This document shows, piece by piece, positions 14,762 through 15,324 of a stretch of DNA of 15,324 nucleotides. The first letter of the stretch is position 1, and each line of letters begins with the position of its first letter. The notes below the pieces were generated by a model. It searched no databases. It was not told where the DNA came from and worked only from the letters and a program-made list of their open reading frames with translations. A program made the position numbers and the translations under genes. This DNA comes from an uncultured Moheibacter sp. (GTDB lineage Bacteria > Bacteroidota > Bacteroidia > Flavobacteriales > Weeksellaceae), in NCBI GenBank assembly GCA_937875605.1, contig CALLXZ010000442.1:1-15324 (forward strand), in the 5' to 3' direction.

Positions 14762-15316
14762 ATGAACTCTAAAACTATGAGCCTCTTATTAAAAACATTC
14801 CTGCTCATTTATTTCGTAGCTATAAATTCAGCATCAGCTCAAGTTACATTATACAAAACCATCGACGGTGTTCTGATGACAGAAGAAAATTACCGTCAAA
14901 TAAAAAAAGAAATTAATGAACGGGAAGATTTAGTAGGACAATATCAGGAGATTTCTATAAAAATAGAGAATAGGAATGATACCATCATCAAAACCATAAA
15001 GTTTGAAAAGATAATTATGGCAATTGACAAAAATGGGAAACAATATGATCTTCATGCTGAACAGAGAAAACTAATCGGTGGTCATTTTCCTATTGAATCA
15101 TTTAAAGACGAAACAGGAAAAGTTTTTTTACCTGAACATTTGAAAGGCAAACTTTCAATTATCAATTTTTGGTTCACAAGCTGTCCTCCGTGTATAGAAG
15201 AAATTCCCGATTTGTATAAGCTGAAGAAAGAGTTTGGAGATTCCGTGAATTTTATAGCTATTACCTTTGAGAGCAGGAAAAAGGTGGAAAAGTTTTTGGA
15301 AACGACCATTTTTTGA
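14762..15316 (+). CDS. TlpA-type thioredoxin-like protein, C-terminus missing (probable frameshift)
   Basis: A periplasmic thiol-disulfide protein of the TlpA/ResA type. The signal peptide runs to about residue 26 (FVAINSASAQ). An N-terminal extension of about 90 residues, with EENYRQIKKEINEREDL, is followed by the thioredoxin fold start, GKLSIINFWFTSCPPCIEEIP, with redox Cys at C141 and C144 in a CPPC motif typical of TlpA. After VNFIAITFESRKKVEKFLE the frame stops at residue 184, omitting the second half of the fold, including the cis-Pro loop. Removing one T from the six-T run at 15308-15313 would continue as ETTIFDFI to the window end, the pattern expected in this family. So it is either a sequencing/assembly indel or a real truncation. 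Start: the ATG at 14762, one base after the preceding stop; an ATG at 14777 is an alternative. Confidence 0.8.
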   Translation: MNSKTMSLLLKTFLLIYFVAINSASAQVTLYKTIDGVLMTEENYRQIKKEINEREDLVGQYQEISIKIENRNDTIIKTIKFEKIIMAIDKNGKQYDLHAEQRKLIGGHFPIESFKDETGKVFLPEHLKGKLSIINFWFTSCPPCIEEIPDLYKLKKEFGDSVNFIAITFESRKKVEKFLETTIF

Positions 15317-15324
15317 TTTTATCC

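Overview
The window looks like a chromosomal segment of a Flavobacteriia/Bacteroidota member. The evidence is an AT-rich sequence, promoters of the Bacteroidota TAnnTTTG type, A-rich or absent Shine-Dalgarno regions, a type IX secretion (T9SS) C-terminal sorting domain, many SPII lipoproteins, and several families typical of Flavobacteriia: the paired Fe-S electron-transfer proteins, the so-called 'ABC transporter ATPase' small protein, and the LemA/TPM cluster. Assignment below that level is not possible from the sequence alone.

Positions 1-4052: the end of a membrane-anchored 4Fe-4S dicluster protein (5' end outside the window), a small HAD-like phosphatase, a secreted protein of unknown function, a two-CCG-domain Fe-S protein (heterodisulfide-reductase subunit B type), a putative lipoprotein, and a convergent lipoprotein on the minus strand. 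The two Fe-S proteins probably act together as a soluble/membrane electron-transfer module, but here two extra genes separate them. Positions 4110-6803: a large secreted metalloprotease (reprolysin-like catalytic domain, P domain, T9SS tail) ending in a strong intrinsic terminator.

Positions 6819-9759: a conserved small cytosolic protein that lacks ATPase motifs despite its usual database name, then a tight LemA - TPM (cytosolic) - TPM (membrane, glycine-rich tail) cluster, then a GNAT acetyltransferase. Positions 9795-11171: a dGTP triphosphohydrolase whose promoter box lies only four bases before the ATG, suggesting a leaderless mRNA. Positions 11228-12310, minus strand: an XRE-family regulator followed by a LolA-like periplasmic protein whose signal-peptide codons contain four heptamer repeats.

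Positions 12443-15324 are the most unusual part. A surface-type lipoprotein (lipobox followed by S-E-D-D) has a conserved-looking N-terminal domain, a four-cysteine patch, a roughly 50-residue Gly/Ser linker and a distinct C-terminal region. Downstream, with spacings of 6 nt, -4 nt and 1 nt, lie an unrecognised 185-residue protein, a four-helix membrane protein and a TlpA-type thioredoxin. The layout resembles a surface effector with candidate immunity proteins, but no toxin family is recognisable, so this remains a hypothesis. The TlpA gene stops early inside its thioredoxin fold just before the window ends, consistent with a one-base frameshift in a T run.
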